Shown here piece after piece: positions 1-4,752 of a DNA stretch of 5,568 nucleotides. This DNA is from Candidatus Bathyarchaeota archaeon (GTDB lineage Archaea; Thermoproteota; Bathyarchaeia; TCS64), in the NCBI GenBank assembly GCA_016934355.1, contig JAFGTA010000054.1:1-5568 (forward strand), written 5' to 3'. The stretch's first letter is position 1. Every line of letters starts with the position of its first letter. The notes beneath the pieces are model-generated. The model was given only the letters and a program-made list of their open reading frames with translations. It was not told the DNA's origin and made no database searches. Made by a program: the position numbers and the translations under genes.

Positions 1-254
1 CGCTGAAGAGGAAGGTGCTACGTGCCGTGGACCCGGAGATGGACCTCACCAGCGTGGACAACTGGGGGGTGATCTTGGGTGAGTTGGAGAACCTGGGGTG
101 GGGCCGCTTCACTAGGAGCGGACGCGAGATCAGCGTCGAGTACCTGGGTGTGCCTCTCACGTTCCTCCGTGGCTACCTTGAGTCCCTCTTCAGGGTGGAG
201 TTCCAGACCCACGTAGCGAAGGGCGGCGAGCTCATCGTCCTAAGCGCAAAGTGA
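1..254 (+). CDS. 3' end of an unidentified gene, possible V4R-like C-terminus (partial)
   Basis: The frame is open from the left edge (first whole codon at 3) to TGA at 252-254, giving about 83 residues. A GTG at 15 with a purine-rich GAGGAAG before it could start a 79-aa protein, but open coding sequence upstream makes a truncated longer gene more likely. The last 45 residues read PLTFLRGYLESLF, then a strand ending in VAKGGELIVL. This pattern (helix with FLxGYLE, then a strand ending KGxEL) resembles the C-terminus of V4R domains, small-ligand sensor domains often attached to archaeal regulators. The usual Cys is absent, so this is a weak family guess. The gene is convergent with the Lrp-family gene, with only 9 bases between stop codons. 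Confidence 0.5.
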   Translation, partial: LKRKVLRAVDPEMDLTSVDNWGVILGELENLGWGRFTRSGREISVEYLGVPLTFLRGYLESLFRVEFQTHVAKGGELIVLSAK

Positions 255-263
255 CTGGGCGCG

Positions 264-710
264 TTACAGCCCCGTGCAGGGGCATCTCTTGTAGGGGCCG
301 ATGACCACGGTTACCTCCGAGTAGGCTATGCCTTCTAGGTTGAGCTCCTGCTCCAGGAACTGTTTCAGCTCCTCCATGTCCTTGAAGATGACCTCGACGA
401 AGAGGTCCACGTTCCCCGTGGTCCTGTAGAGCACCTGGACGTCGGGGTTGTCCTCAAGGTGTTTGACGACGTTCATTAGTTTCCCCGGGTTTATCCTGAG
501 CCCTATGAACGCCTTCACTATTCGGCCTATCTTGTGGTAGTCGAGTAGCAGGTTGAACTGCTTGATGATTCCCTCGTCCACCATGCGGTTCACCCGTTTC
601 CGCACCGTGGCGTCGCTCACCTCGAGCTCGCCCGCGATGGTGCTGTACGGCTTCCTCGCGTTCTGGTTCAGCGATCTTATTATCCGGAGGTCGAGGCGAT
701 CAAGCGACAT
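264..710 (-). CDS. Lrp/AsnC-family transcriptional regulator
   Basis: This 148-aa protein has the usual length and layout of the family. Residues 3-50 form the N-terminal winged HTH: LDRLDLRIIRSLNQNAR, then the second helix YSTIAGELE and the recognition helix SDATVRKRVNRMVDEGII. Residues about 64-140 form the RAM ligand-binding and oligomerisation domain, with the TTGNVDLFVEV signature around residues 97-107. Such proteins are dimers to octamers that bind DNA in response to amino acids or other small effectors. It starts at ATG (708-710 on the reverse strand); no Shine-Dalgarno is visible. The extreme C-terminus, KRCPCTGL, carries a CPC motif that could bind metal or form a disulfide. It is divergent from the 96-aa protein/mer pair across 239 bases of AT-rich DNA, so autoregulation and control of that pair are reasonable inferences. 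The family is secure; the effector is unknown. Confidence 0.93.
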   Translation of the reverse strand: MSLDRLDLRIIRSLNQNARKPYSTIAGELEVSDATVRKRVNRMVDEGIIKQFNLLLDYHKIGRIVKAFIGLRINPGKLMNVVKHLEDNPDVQVLYRTTGNVDLFVEVIFKDMEELKQFLEQELNLEGIAYSEVTVVIGPYKRCPCTGL

Positions 711-785
711 TTTCGGGTTTTTTCCGTGTTAAGAGGTGCTTCTGTCCGGCCTTCTCTTTACTTGTTTTACGCAATTTCTCTCTAT

Positions 786-806
786 CCCTCTTTTAAATAT
801 TAAATG
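786..806 (-). promoter_or_regulatory. Candidate TATA region for the Lrp-family gene
   Basis: On the reverse strand this AT-rich stretch reads TTTAATATTTAAAAG. A TATA element centred near 794-797 would start transcription near 768-771, leaving a leader of about 60 bases before ATG 710. No better TATA sits at the leaderless distance (about 736). Weak, based on composition and position only. Confidence 0.35.
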
Positions 807-810
807 AAGA

Positions 811-823
811 AAAATGTATATAT
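811..823 (+). promoter_or_regulatory. BRE/TATA promoter for the 96-aa protein and mer
   Basis: TATATAT at 817-823 is preceded by an A-rich GAAGAAAAATG resembling an archaeal BRE. The expected start point is about 846, giving a leader of about 100 bases before the first gene. A second, weaker AT-rich stretch (TTTCTAATATT, about 905-915) could start transcription near 935 instead. Confidence 0.55.
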
Positions 824-859
824 GCTTCTCGTTTTCCAACCTGATGGTTCGGATATGGT

Positions 860-876
860 AACTGATTTGTTCAGTT
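860..876 (+). promoter_or_regulatory. 17-bp perfect dyad, candidate operator in the leader
   Basis: AACTGA at 860-865 and TCAGTT at 871-876 are exact inverted repeats around a 5-base spacer. The dyad lies 14 bases downstream of the predicted start point (about 846) and faces a divergent Lrp-family gene. Lrp-family proteins commonly bind palindromes of about 13-17 bp. A short RNA hairpin is the alternative reading. Confidence 0.4.
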
Positions 877-949
877 TGCCTTGTGAAAGGTTCGGAATCC
901 GTATTTCTAATATTCCAATAGTCACATAGGTTCGTCCTGTTTCAGTATT

Positions 950-1240
950 ATGGGAATGGAAATGAACTACAAGGAGTTCGTAAAGCAGGTCCCCAGAACC
1001 ATGAGGGGGCCGCTGTCGGAGACTCTGATAGACATACTCCTTGAGGGGGACGAAGGTCTAGCGGTCACACCGTCGCTGGCTAAGACTATACTGCACTACT
1101 GGCAGAGGGACCAGCTGGACAGCGAGGCTGGCCTGACGAATCTGCTGAAGGCGACTTTCGAGGCGGACCCGGAGACAACCCTCAAGGTGATACAGAACTT
1201 CGACTTGGAGGACCTCAGGGTCGCGCTCCAACCGGCTTAG
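950..1240 (+). CDS. Small acidic protein of unknown function, first gene of the mer pair
   Basis: I do not recognise this 96-aa protein. It has no signal peptide, membrane segment, or Cys or His cluster. It looks soluble and mostly helical: a basic N-terminal part (YKEFVKQVPRTMRGPLSE), then leucine-rich amphipathic helices with acidic stretches (LEGDEG, FEADPETT, FDLEDL). Three in-frame ATGs lie close together (950, 956, 962). I list the first, but the third is preceded by the purine-rich GGGAATGGAA and could be the true start. The stop lies 20 bases before the mer start, same strand, with no terminator between, so the two are probably one transcript. That context suggests a role near C1 metabolism or Mer itself, which is inference only. 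Confidence 0.8.
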   Translation: MGMEMNYKEFVKQVPRTMRGPLSETLIDILLEGDEGLAVTPSLAKTILHYWQRDQLDSEAGLTNLLKATFEADPETTLKVIQNFDLEDLRVALQPA

Positions 1241-1246
1241 ACTCGC

Positions 1247-1253
1247 AGGGGAT
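1247..1253 (+). promoter_or_regulatory. Ribosome binding site supporting the TTG start of mer
   Basis: AGGGGAT lies 7 bases before TTG 1261. It is an imperfect Shine-Dalgarno at suitable distance. It supports TTG over the next in-frame ATG (1291), which would delete the conserved N-terminal strand. Confidence 0.5.
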
Positions 1254-1260
1254 TTGCCGT

Positions 1261-2262
1261 TTGAGGAGCTTCGGGATCGAGTTCGTGCCCATGGAGCTGT
1301 TCTGGAAGACCACATACTATACTATGCAGGCTGAGAAGCTGGGCTACGACAGCATCTGGATAACAGACCACTTCAACAACAGGAACGTCTACGTGAGCCT
1401 CGCGTTCATCGCCAACTACACTGACAGGATCAAGCTGGGGCCCGGCGTGACTAACCCGTACCTGATCCACCCGGTTTACACGGCGCAGAGCGTCGCGTCA
1501 CTCAACGAGGTGGCGCCGGGGCGCGTAATCTGCGGCATCGGCGCGGGGGACAAGACCACGCTTGAGATGCTGGGAAGGGAGATGGAGTCGCCTCTTCGCG
1601 CCATGAGGGAGAGCGTCGGGCTGATTCGGAGCCAGATTGCGCGGGAGAAGGGCGGTTACGGTGGGCGGATGTTCAGTACTTCGGCGGGCGCCCGCTTCAA
1701 CTTCAAGGTGAAGGGTGAGGTGCCCATCTACATTGGGGCTCAGGGACCCAAGATGCTGCAGCTGGCTGGGGAGATCGGTGACGGCGTGCTGATCAACGCG
1801 TCGCATCCCCGTGATATCGAGAGGGCGGTGGACCTCGTCGCGAAGGGCGCCGCTAAGGCGGGTAGAAACGGGGATGAGATCGACGTGGCGGCTTACACGT
1901 CGTTCTCAGTTGCGGATGACAGGAAGAGCGCTAAGAAGAGCGTTGTGCCCGTCGTGGCTTACATCGTCGCCGGGAGCCCGCCTCAGATACTTGAGAGGCA
2001 CGGCATCCCGGTGGAGAGCGCCGACCATATCAGGAAGGACCTCGCAGACAGGAACTGGGGCGAGGCGTTCGGAGCGGTGAACAGCGAGATGATAGACGCC
2101 TTTAGCATCTGCGGCGACCCAGACCAGTGTGTGGAGCAGATCGACGGGTTGTTCAAGACGGGTGTAACCCACTTCATCACGGGTTCTCCGCTGGGACCCA
2201 GCAAGAAGAAGTCGATCAACCTGTTCGGCAACGAGGTCATACCCCACTTCAAGGAAGCTTAG
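1261..2262 (+). CDS. mer: 5,10-methylenetetrahydromethanopterin reductase (F420-dependent)
   Basis: Mer reversibly reduces methylene-tetrahydromethanopterin to the methyl form with reduced coenzyme F420, in the cytoplasm. It is the last step of the methyl branch in methanogenesis or the archaeal Wood-Ljungdahl pathway. The 333-aa product fits the family (about 320-350) and its bacterial-luciferase-like TIM-barrel fold. Landmarks: FGIEFVP (residues 4-10); WITDH (33-37); KLGPGVTNPY (58-67), where G62-V63 matches the family's non-prolyl cis peptide; GIGAGDK (92-98); GAQGPKM (159-165); GDGVLINASHP (173-183); IDVAAYTSFS (207-216); GSPPQILERHGI (238-249); AFSICGDPD (280-288); GSPLGP (308-313); and VIPHFKE at the end. 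The TTG start restores the family's N-terminal strand. It is second in a likely two-gene operon. Related F420 oxidoreductases share the fold, but the match along the whole length makes Mer the clear call. Confidence 0.95.
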   Translation: MRSFGIEFVPMELFWKTTYYTMQAEKLGYDSIWITDHFNNRNVYVSLAFIANYTDRIKLGPGVTNPYLIHPVYTAQSVASLNEVAPGRVICGIGAGDKTTLEMLGREMESPLRAMRESVGLIRSQIAREKGGYGGRMFSTSAGARFNFKVKGEVPIYIGAQGPKMLQLAGEIGDGVLINASHPRDIERAVDLVAKGAAKAGRNGDEIDVAAYTSFSVADDRKSAKKSVVPVVAYIVAGSPPQILERHGIPVESADHIRKDLADRNWGEAFGAVNSEMIDAFSICGDPDQCVEQIDGLFKTGVTHFITGSPLGPSKKKSINLFGNEVIPHFKEA

Positions 2263-2276
2263 ACGCGGTTCGGGCA

Positions 2277-2290
2277 TCCCCTTTTTTCTG
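2277..2290 (+). terminator. Oligo-T terminator after mer
   Basis: CCCC followed by T6 (2282-2287) lies 20 bases after the mer stop and before the next gene's TATA box. Archaeal termination commonly uses such T-tracts without a required hairpin; none is obvious here. Confidence 0.55.
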
Positions 2291-2296
2291 GTATTG

Positions 2297-2305
2297 TTAT
2301 AAATA
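2297..2305 (+). promoter_or_regulatory. TATA box for a leaderless transcript
   Basis: TTATAAATA is centred near 2301.5, 26-27 bases before ATG 2328. That is the spacing expected if transcription starts on this ATG. It argues against ATG 2307, which lies directly after the TATA box and upstream of the predicted start point. Confidence 0.8.
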
Positions 2306-2327
2306 GATGCATCCATATTCAGAAGAC

Positions 2328-2810
2328 ATGGCTTCTCGGAGGTCCGAGACACTAGTAGCCGTCGGCGTCGTGCTAGTATTCGCGTCGATGATACTGTACA
2401 GAGGCATCCGGTTCACGGGCGGCTGGTCCATCGACTGGCGCGACACCGTTCACTGGTACGGCATCATAGGCGCCGTCCTATTCGCCGCGTCCATGGCGCT
2501 CAGCCACAGGAGCTTCAGGGCGAGCCTGAAGGGAAACTGGGCGAAGTATCACTGTCTACTTGGAGCTCTTTCACTCATCTTCGCGGGGCTCCACTCAAGG
2601 AGCAGGGCTGCTGTGATTTTCCCTGTCCACTATTCGAGCTACTTCATCCTGGCTGTGATGGGCGTCACCGTGCTCAGCGGTGTTCTCTTCAGGGTTCTGC
2701 CGCCCACCCACCCAGTCGTGAGGTGGCTGCGCCTACTCCACAGCCCCCTCTCATCTGCGCTGAAGCTTGCCCTGCTTTACCACGTGTTGACGAAGCTCGC
2801 GGTGATCTAG
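2328..2810 (+). CDS. Four- or five-helix membrane protein, predicted diheme b cytochrome
   Basis: This 160-aa integral membrane protein has hydrophobic segments at about 8-24, 42-58, 75-89, 103-121 and 138-158. Two histidine pairs have identical spacing: H75-X13-H89 and H138-X13-H152. Pairs of histidines 13-14 residues apart on two helices are the classic way cytochrome b and ferric-reductase/NOX-like proteins hold two stacked b hemes, one near each face. The predicted role is to carry electrons across the membrane, perhaps from quinol, to the molybdopterin protein encoded 38 bases downstream, as MsrQ (YedZ) does for MsrP (YedY). It is smaller than most MsrQ proteins (about 200 aa), and I cannot assign it to that family. 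H42, H60, H101 and H128 are further possible ligands. The leaderless promoter fixes the start at 2328; an upstream in-frame ATG (2307) would add seven residues. Confidence 0.8.
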   Translation: MASRRSETLVAVGVVLVFASMILYRGIRFTGGWSIDWRDTVHWYGIIGAVLFAASMALSHRSFRASLKGNWAKYHCLLGALSLIFAGLHSRSRAAVIFPVHYSSYFILAVMGVTVLSGVLFRVLPPTHPVVRWLRLLHSPLSSALKLALLYHVLTKLAVI

Positions 2811-2848
2811 TTTACTTCATTAGCCGCGGTTCCCTTGGTTCAACCACT

Positions 2849-3520
2849 GTGAAGCCGAGGATTCTCATTTTTGCGCTTCTCATCGCCGCGGCGTTCACCG
2901 GGGCACACCCTGTACACGCTCAGGAGGAGCCGGTCATCCGCGTATACGGCGCCGTCGACAACCCTGTGAACATCACATACAGCGAGTTCCTGCGGCTGCC
3001 CATGACGTCCGTCAACGTCTCATGTATCTGCGTCGGGGCACCCCCCGATAACCCGGGGCTGAACAGCTTCGTGGTCTACACGTACAACTGGACCGGGGTC
3101 AGGGTGTCTGACATCCTCGACCTCGTGGAGGCTCGCGAGGAAGCCGTGGACGCGGTGTTCCGGGACGACACACAGTACAGCAGCAGCCTCCCCGTCGAGG
3201 CTCTCCGCGAACCCGAGATGATCATAGCGGTGTACGCGGACGGTGAGCCGCTGAACAGGGAGCAGGGAGCCCCTTTCAGGCTGGTGGCGCCGTGCTGGTG
3301 GGGCTACAAGTGGGTGAAGTTCATCACAAGGATAGAGGTGGTGGACTACGACCACCTCGGGTTCTGGGAGAGCCACGGCTACCCCGACGACGCGAGGATA
3401 CCGGGATGTACATTCACTGTGTCAAACCCTGTCGTATTCACCGCGGCGGCTCAGGGAGTCGCGGTGCTCGGGCTATCCCTCGTCGCGTTAGGGCTCTACC
3501 TGAACAGGGCACGAGTCTAG
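2849..3520 (+). CDS. Exported, membrane-anchored molybdopterin oxidoreductase (sulfite-oxidase fold)
   Basis: The 223-aa product begins with a signal peptide (hydrophobic 5-18, likely cut after VHA at 22-24) and ends in a membrane helix (about 196-218) with a short basic tail. Between them is the oxidoreductase molybdopterin-binding domain of the SUOX/MsrP superfamily: IRVYGAVDNP (30-39), the cysteine strand VNVSCICVG (55-63), WTGVRVSDIL (81-90), GAPFRLVAP (140-148), GYKWVKFITRIEV (152-164) and GFWESHGYPDDA (171-182). By alignment from memory with the family's VTLECVSNP pattern, C61 should be the Mo ligand; C59 is an extra neighbour. It probably acts outside the membrane with the diheme protein. 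The GTG start has no clear Shine-Dalgarno, but it is the only usual start that leaves a clean signal peptide; a GTG at 2723 would add 42 residues and overlap the upstream gene. No twin-arginine motif is present, unusual for a Mo enzyme. Substrate unknown. Confidence 0.87.
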   Translation: MKPRILIFALLIAAAFTGAHPVHAQEEPVIRVYGAVDNPVNITYSEFLRLPMTSVNVSCICVGAPPDNPGLNSFVVYTYNWTGVRVSDILDLVEAREEAVDAVFRDDTQYSSSLPVEALREPEMIIAVYADGEPLNREQGAPFRLVAPCWWGYKWVKFITRIEVVDYDHLGFWESHGYPDDARIPGCTFTVSNPVVFTAAAQGVAVLGLSLVALGLYLNRARV

Positions 3521-4407
3521 GCGTGTACGCCGCTGCGGAGGTCCCCGCCCTTTATGTACGCCCAGGCCATGCGGCTGGTGGTGTGGCTGAACCCTACCTC
3601 GCCGTCCCTGCCTATGACTATGACTCCGCCCTGCCCGTGGACCCTCCCGTCCATGCAGCCGAGGGCGGCCTCCGCCGCCTCCTTGGGCGTCATCCCCTTC
3701 TCCATGTTGGAGAGCACGAGGCGGGCGAGGTTCACCTTCATGATGGACTCGCCGTGGCCAGTCGAGGAAACGCCGCCGACCCTGTTATCCGCGTAGCCGC
3801 CGCTGCCCACAATAGGCACGTCACCGATCCTTCCGACCAGCTTACCCGTGACGCCGCCTGTAGACGTCGCTGCGGCGAGGTTCCCGGCTCTGTCCAGAGC
3901 CACCGCTCCTACGGTCTCGTGCCCGAAGACCGCGCCATACTCCTTCTTCTTCAGCCACCCGGCGAGGTCCTGACGCGCCTCATCAGTCACGAGCTCGTCC
4001 TGTGATATCTTTTCGAGCCCATGCCGCTCCGCTAGCCTATGCGCTCCTTCCCCGATCATCATTACGTGGGGCGTCTCCTCCATTACCAGCCGTGCGAGTC
4101 TAATCGGGTACCTGATGTCCCTGAGCCCCGCGACGGCCCCCGCCTCAAGCGAAGCGCCGTCCATTATCAGGGCGTCCATCTCGACGGTGCCGTCCTCTGT
4201 GAGCACCGAGCCTATCCCCGCGTCGAACACCGGGTTATCCTCAAGGCTGTTCACCGCGGCGACGACTGCGTCCAGAGCTGAGCCGCCTCCCTCAAGCGTT
4301 TCCCATCCTTGTCTAACCGCCTCCTCGACGCCGGCTATGTTCACGTCGACGAGTCTGTCCGGTATCGGCCAAGCCCCGCCATGCACAATCATTACAGGGT
4401 CAGTCAC
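3517..4407 (-). CDS. Plant-type L-asparaginase / isoaspartyl peptidase (Ntn hydrolase)
   Basis: This 296-aa protein matches the plant-type asparaginase family, which splits itself into two subunits and hydrolyses asparagine or beta-aspartyl (isoaspartyl) dipeptides. The N-terminus has IVHGGAW (7-13), then GGSALDAVVAAV (41-52) and NPVFDAGIGSVLTEDG (58-73). The cleavage site is HE|TVGAVALD, making T165 the N-terminal nucleophile of the beta subunit. T183 (in TSTGG), R193, D196 (in GRIGD), T216 and G217 (in STGHGE) match E. coli EcAIII T179, T197, R207, D210, T230 and G231 with a constant offset of 14. The residue before the nucleophile is Glu rather than Gly, which acidic or glycine residues commonly fill in this family. 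The start is GTG (4405-4407), about six bases after a predicted start point; ATG at residue 6 is an alternative. Its stop overlaps that of the molybdopterin gene. Likely role: asparagine use or clearing isoaspartyl peptides. Confidence 0.94.
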   Translation of the reverse strand: MTDPVMIVHGGAWPIPDRLVDVNIAGVEEAVRQGWETLEGGGSALDAVVAAVNSLEDNPVFDAGIGSVLTEDGTVEMDALIMDGASLEAGAVAGLRDIRYPIRLARLVMEETPHVMMIGEGAHRLAERHGLEKISQDELVTDEARQDLAGWLKKKEYGAVFGHETVGAVALDRAGNLAAATSTGGVTGKLVGRIGDVPIVGSGGYADNRVGGVSSTGHGESIMKVNLARLVLSNMEKGMTPKEAAEAALGCMDGRVHGQGGVIVIGRDGEVGFSHTTSRMAWAYIKGGDLRSGVHA

Positions 4408-4435
4408 TGCAATCGGCTATCACAGGGAGCACAGG

Positions 4436-4445
4436 TATATAAAGC
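4436..4445 (-). promoter_or_regulatory. TATA box for the asparaginase gene
   Basis: On the reverse strand this reads GCTTTATATA, centred near 4440, predicting a start point near 4413 and a leader of about six bases before GTG 4407. The sequence is nearly symmetric (GTATATAAAG forward), so rightward initiation near 4466 cannot be excluded. Confidence 0.6.
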
Positions 4446-4465
4446 AAAACGCCGGCCAGACCATA

Positions 4466-4479
4466 GGGGGGAGGGGGGG
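4466..4479 (+). other. G-run: six G, one A, seven G
   Basis: An uninterrupted purine tract on the plus strand lies 23 bases upstream of the asparaginase TATA box and directly before the phased CCC array. Only two G-runs exist, so an intramolecular quadruplex would need two tetrads or a split of the long runs. Confidence 0.7.
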
Positions 4480-4554
4480 TACCCGCCGGAAACCCGAAAC
4501 CAGCCCTTTTAAGCCCGGAGAAGCCCCAGAACAGCCCCGTTCCGACCCTGAAAC
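4480..4554 (+). repeat. Degenerate 10-11 bp tandem array with phased CCC
   Basis: CCC begins at 4482, 4493, 4504, 4514, 4524, 4535 and 4546: intervals of 11, 11, 10, 10, 11 and 11, close to one DNA helical turn. Units begin with AACCC, AGCCC or similar, and several end in GAAAC or GAA. All CCC triplets would therefore face the same side of the helix. It is non-coding and lies between two divergent promoters. The rest of this 345-base spacer (4555-4722) shows an AACCGGTT palindrome at 4666-4673 and little else. Confidence 0.6.
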
Positions 4555-4700
4555 ATGCAAAACCGTATCCTATACAGCGTAAAAGTGCAATCTACCACGC
4601 GCTTCAATGGACTGATAACTTGTTATGTTCGGCGTAACTCGTTCTGGAATACCCTTGCTGTGTTCAACCGGTTATCTAAAGAGGGTTCAGCAGGGGAGAG

Positions 4701-4715
4701 CAGGCTAGGTGCCTG
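4701..4715 (+). promoter_or_regulatory. 15-bp dyad next to the VOC-gene TATA box, candidate operator
   Basis: CAGGC (4701-4705) and GCCTG (4711-4715) are exact inverted repeats around a 5-base spacer, ending 7 bases before the TATA box. A protein bound here could block or recruit TBP/TFB. No cognate regulator is identified. Confidence 0.4.
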
Positions 4716-4722
4716 GGTAACC

Positions 4723-4731
4723 GATATAAGG
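4723..4731 (+). promoter_or_regulatory. TATA box for a leaderless VOC transcript
   Basis: GATATAAGG is centred near 4727, 26 bases before ATG 4753, so transcription is expected to start on the ATG. No Shine-Dalgarno precedes that ATG, as expected for a leaderless gene. Confidence 0.75.
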
Positions 4732-4752
4732 CGAACCGCGTCAACTTCAGGC

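Noticed and set aside
889..900. GGTTCGGAATCC resembling a tRNA T-loop / B-box
   Set aside because: It has one base too many for the GGTTCRANNCC pattern, the T stem does not pair, and no acceptor or anticodon arm is found in the surrounding AT-rich DNA.
2328..2351. SRR near the N-terminus of the diheme protein as a twin-arginine signal
   Set aside because: The motif lacks the usual following Phe/Leu-Lys, and the protein is a multi-span membrane protein; the arginines more likely fix topology.
1906..2352. Long open frame antisense to the end of mer
   Set aside because: It lies opposite a strongly recognised gene, has no family-like features, and crosses the TATA box of the next gene; it is a GC-rich shadow frame.
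2801..2806. GGTGAT at the end of the diheme gene as a Shine-Dalgarno for the next gene
   Set aside because: It is 42 bases before GTG 2849, and no ATG, GTG or TTG in frame lies at suitable distance; it is part of the codons for the last residues.
2723..2848. GTG 2723 as start of the molybdopterin protein
   Set aside because: It would overlap the diheme gene by 88 bases and put a Pro/Cys-rich, non-conserved stretch before the signal peptide.
3292..4005. 237-codon plus-strand frame over the molybdopterin and asparaginase genes
   Set aside because: It overlaps two genes with clear conserved motifs, and its translation is rich in Arg, Ala, Gly and Pro, as expected for a shadow frame.
4539..4554. 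GTTCC-N6-GAAAC resembling an archaeal origin recognition box
   Set aside because: The spacer is longer than in the known element, the trailing G-run is missing, no orc1/cdc6 gene is present, and the words are explained by the phased array.
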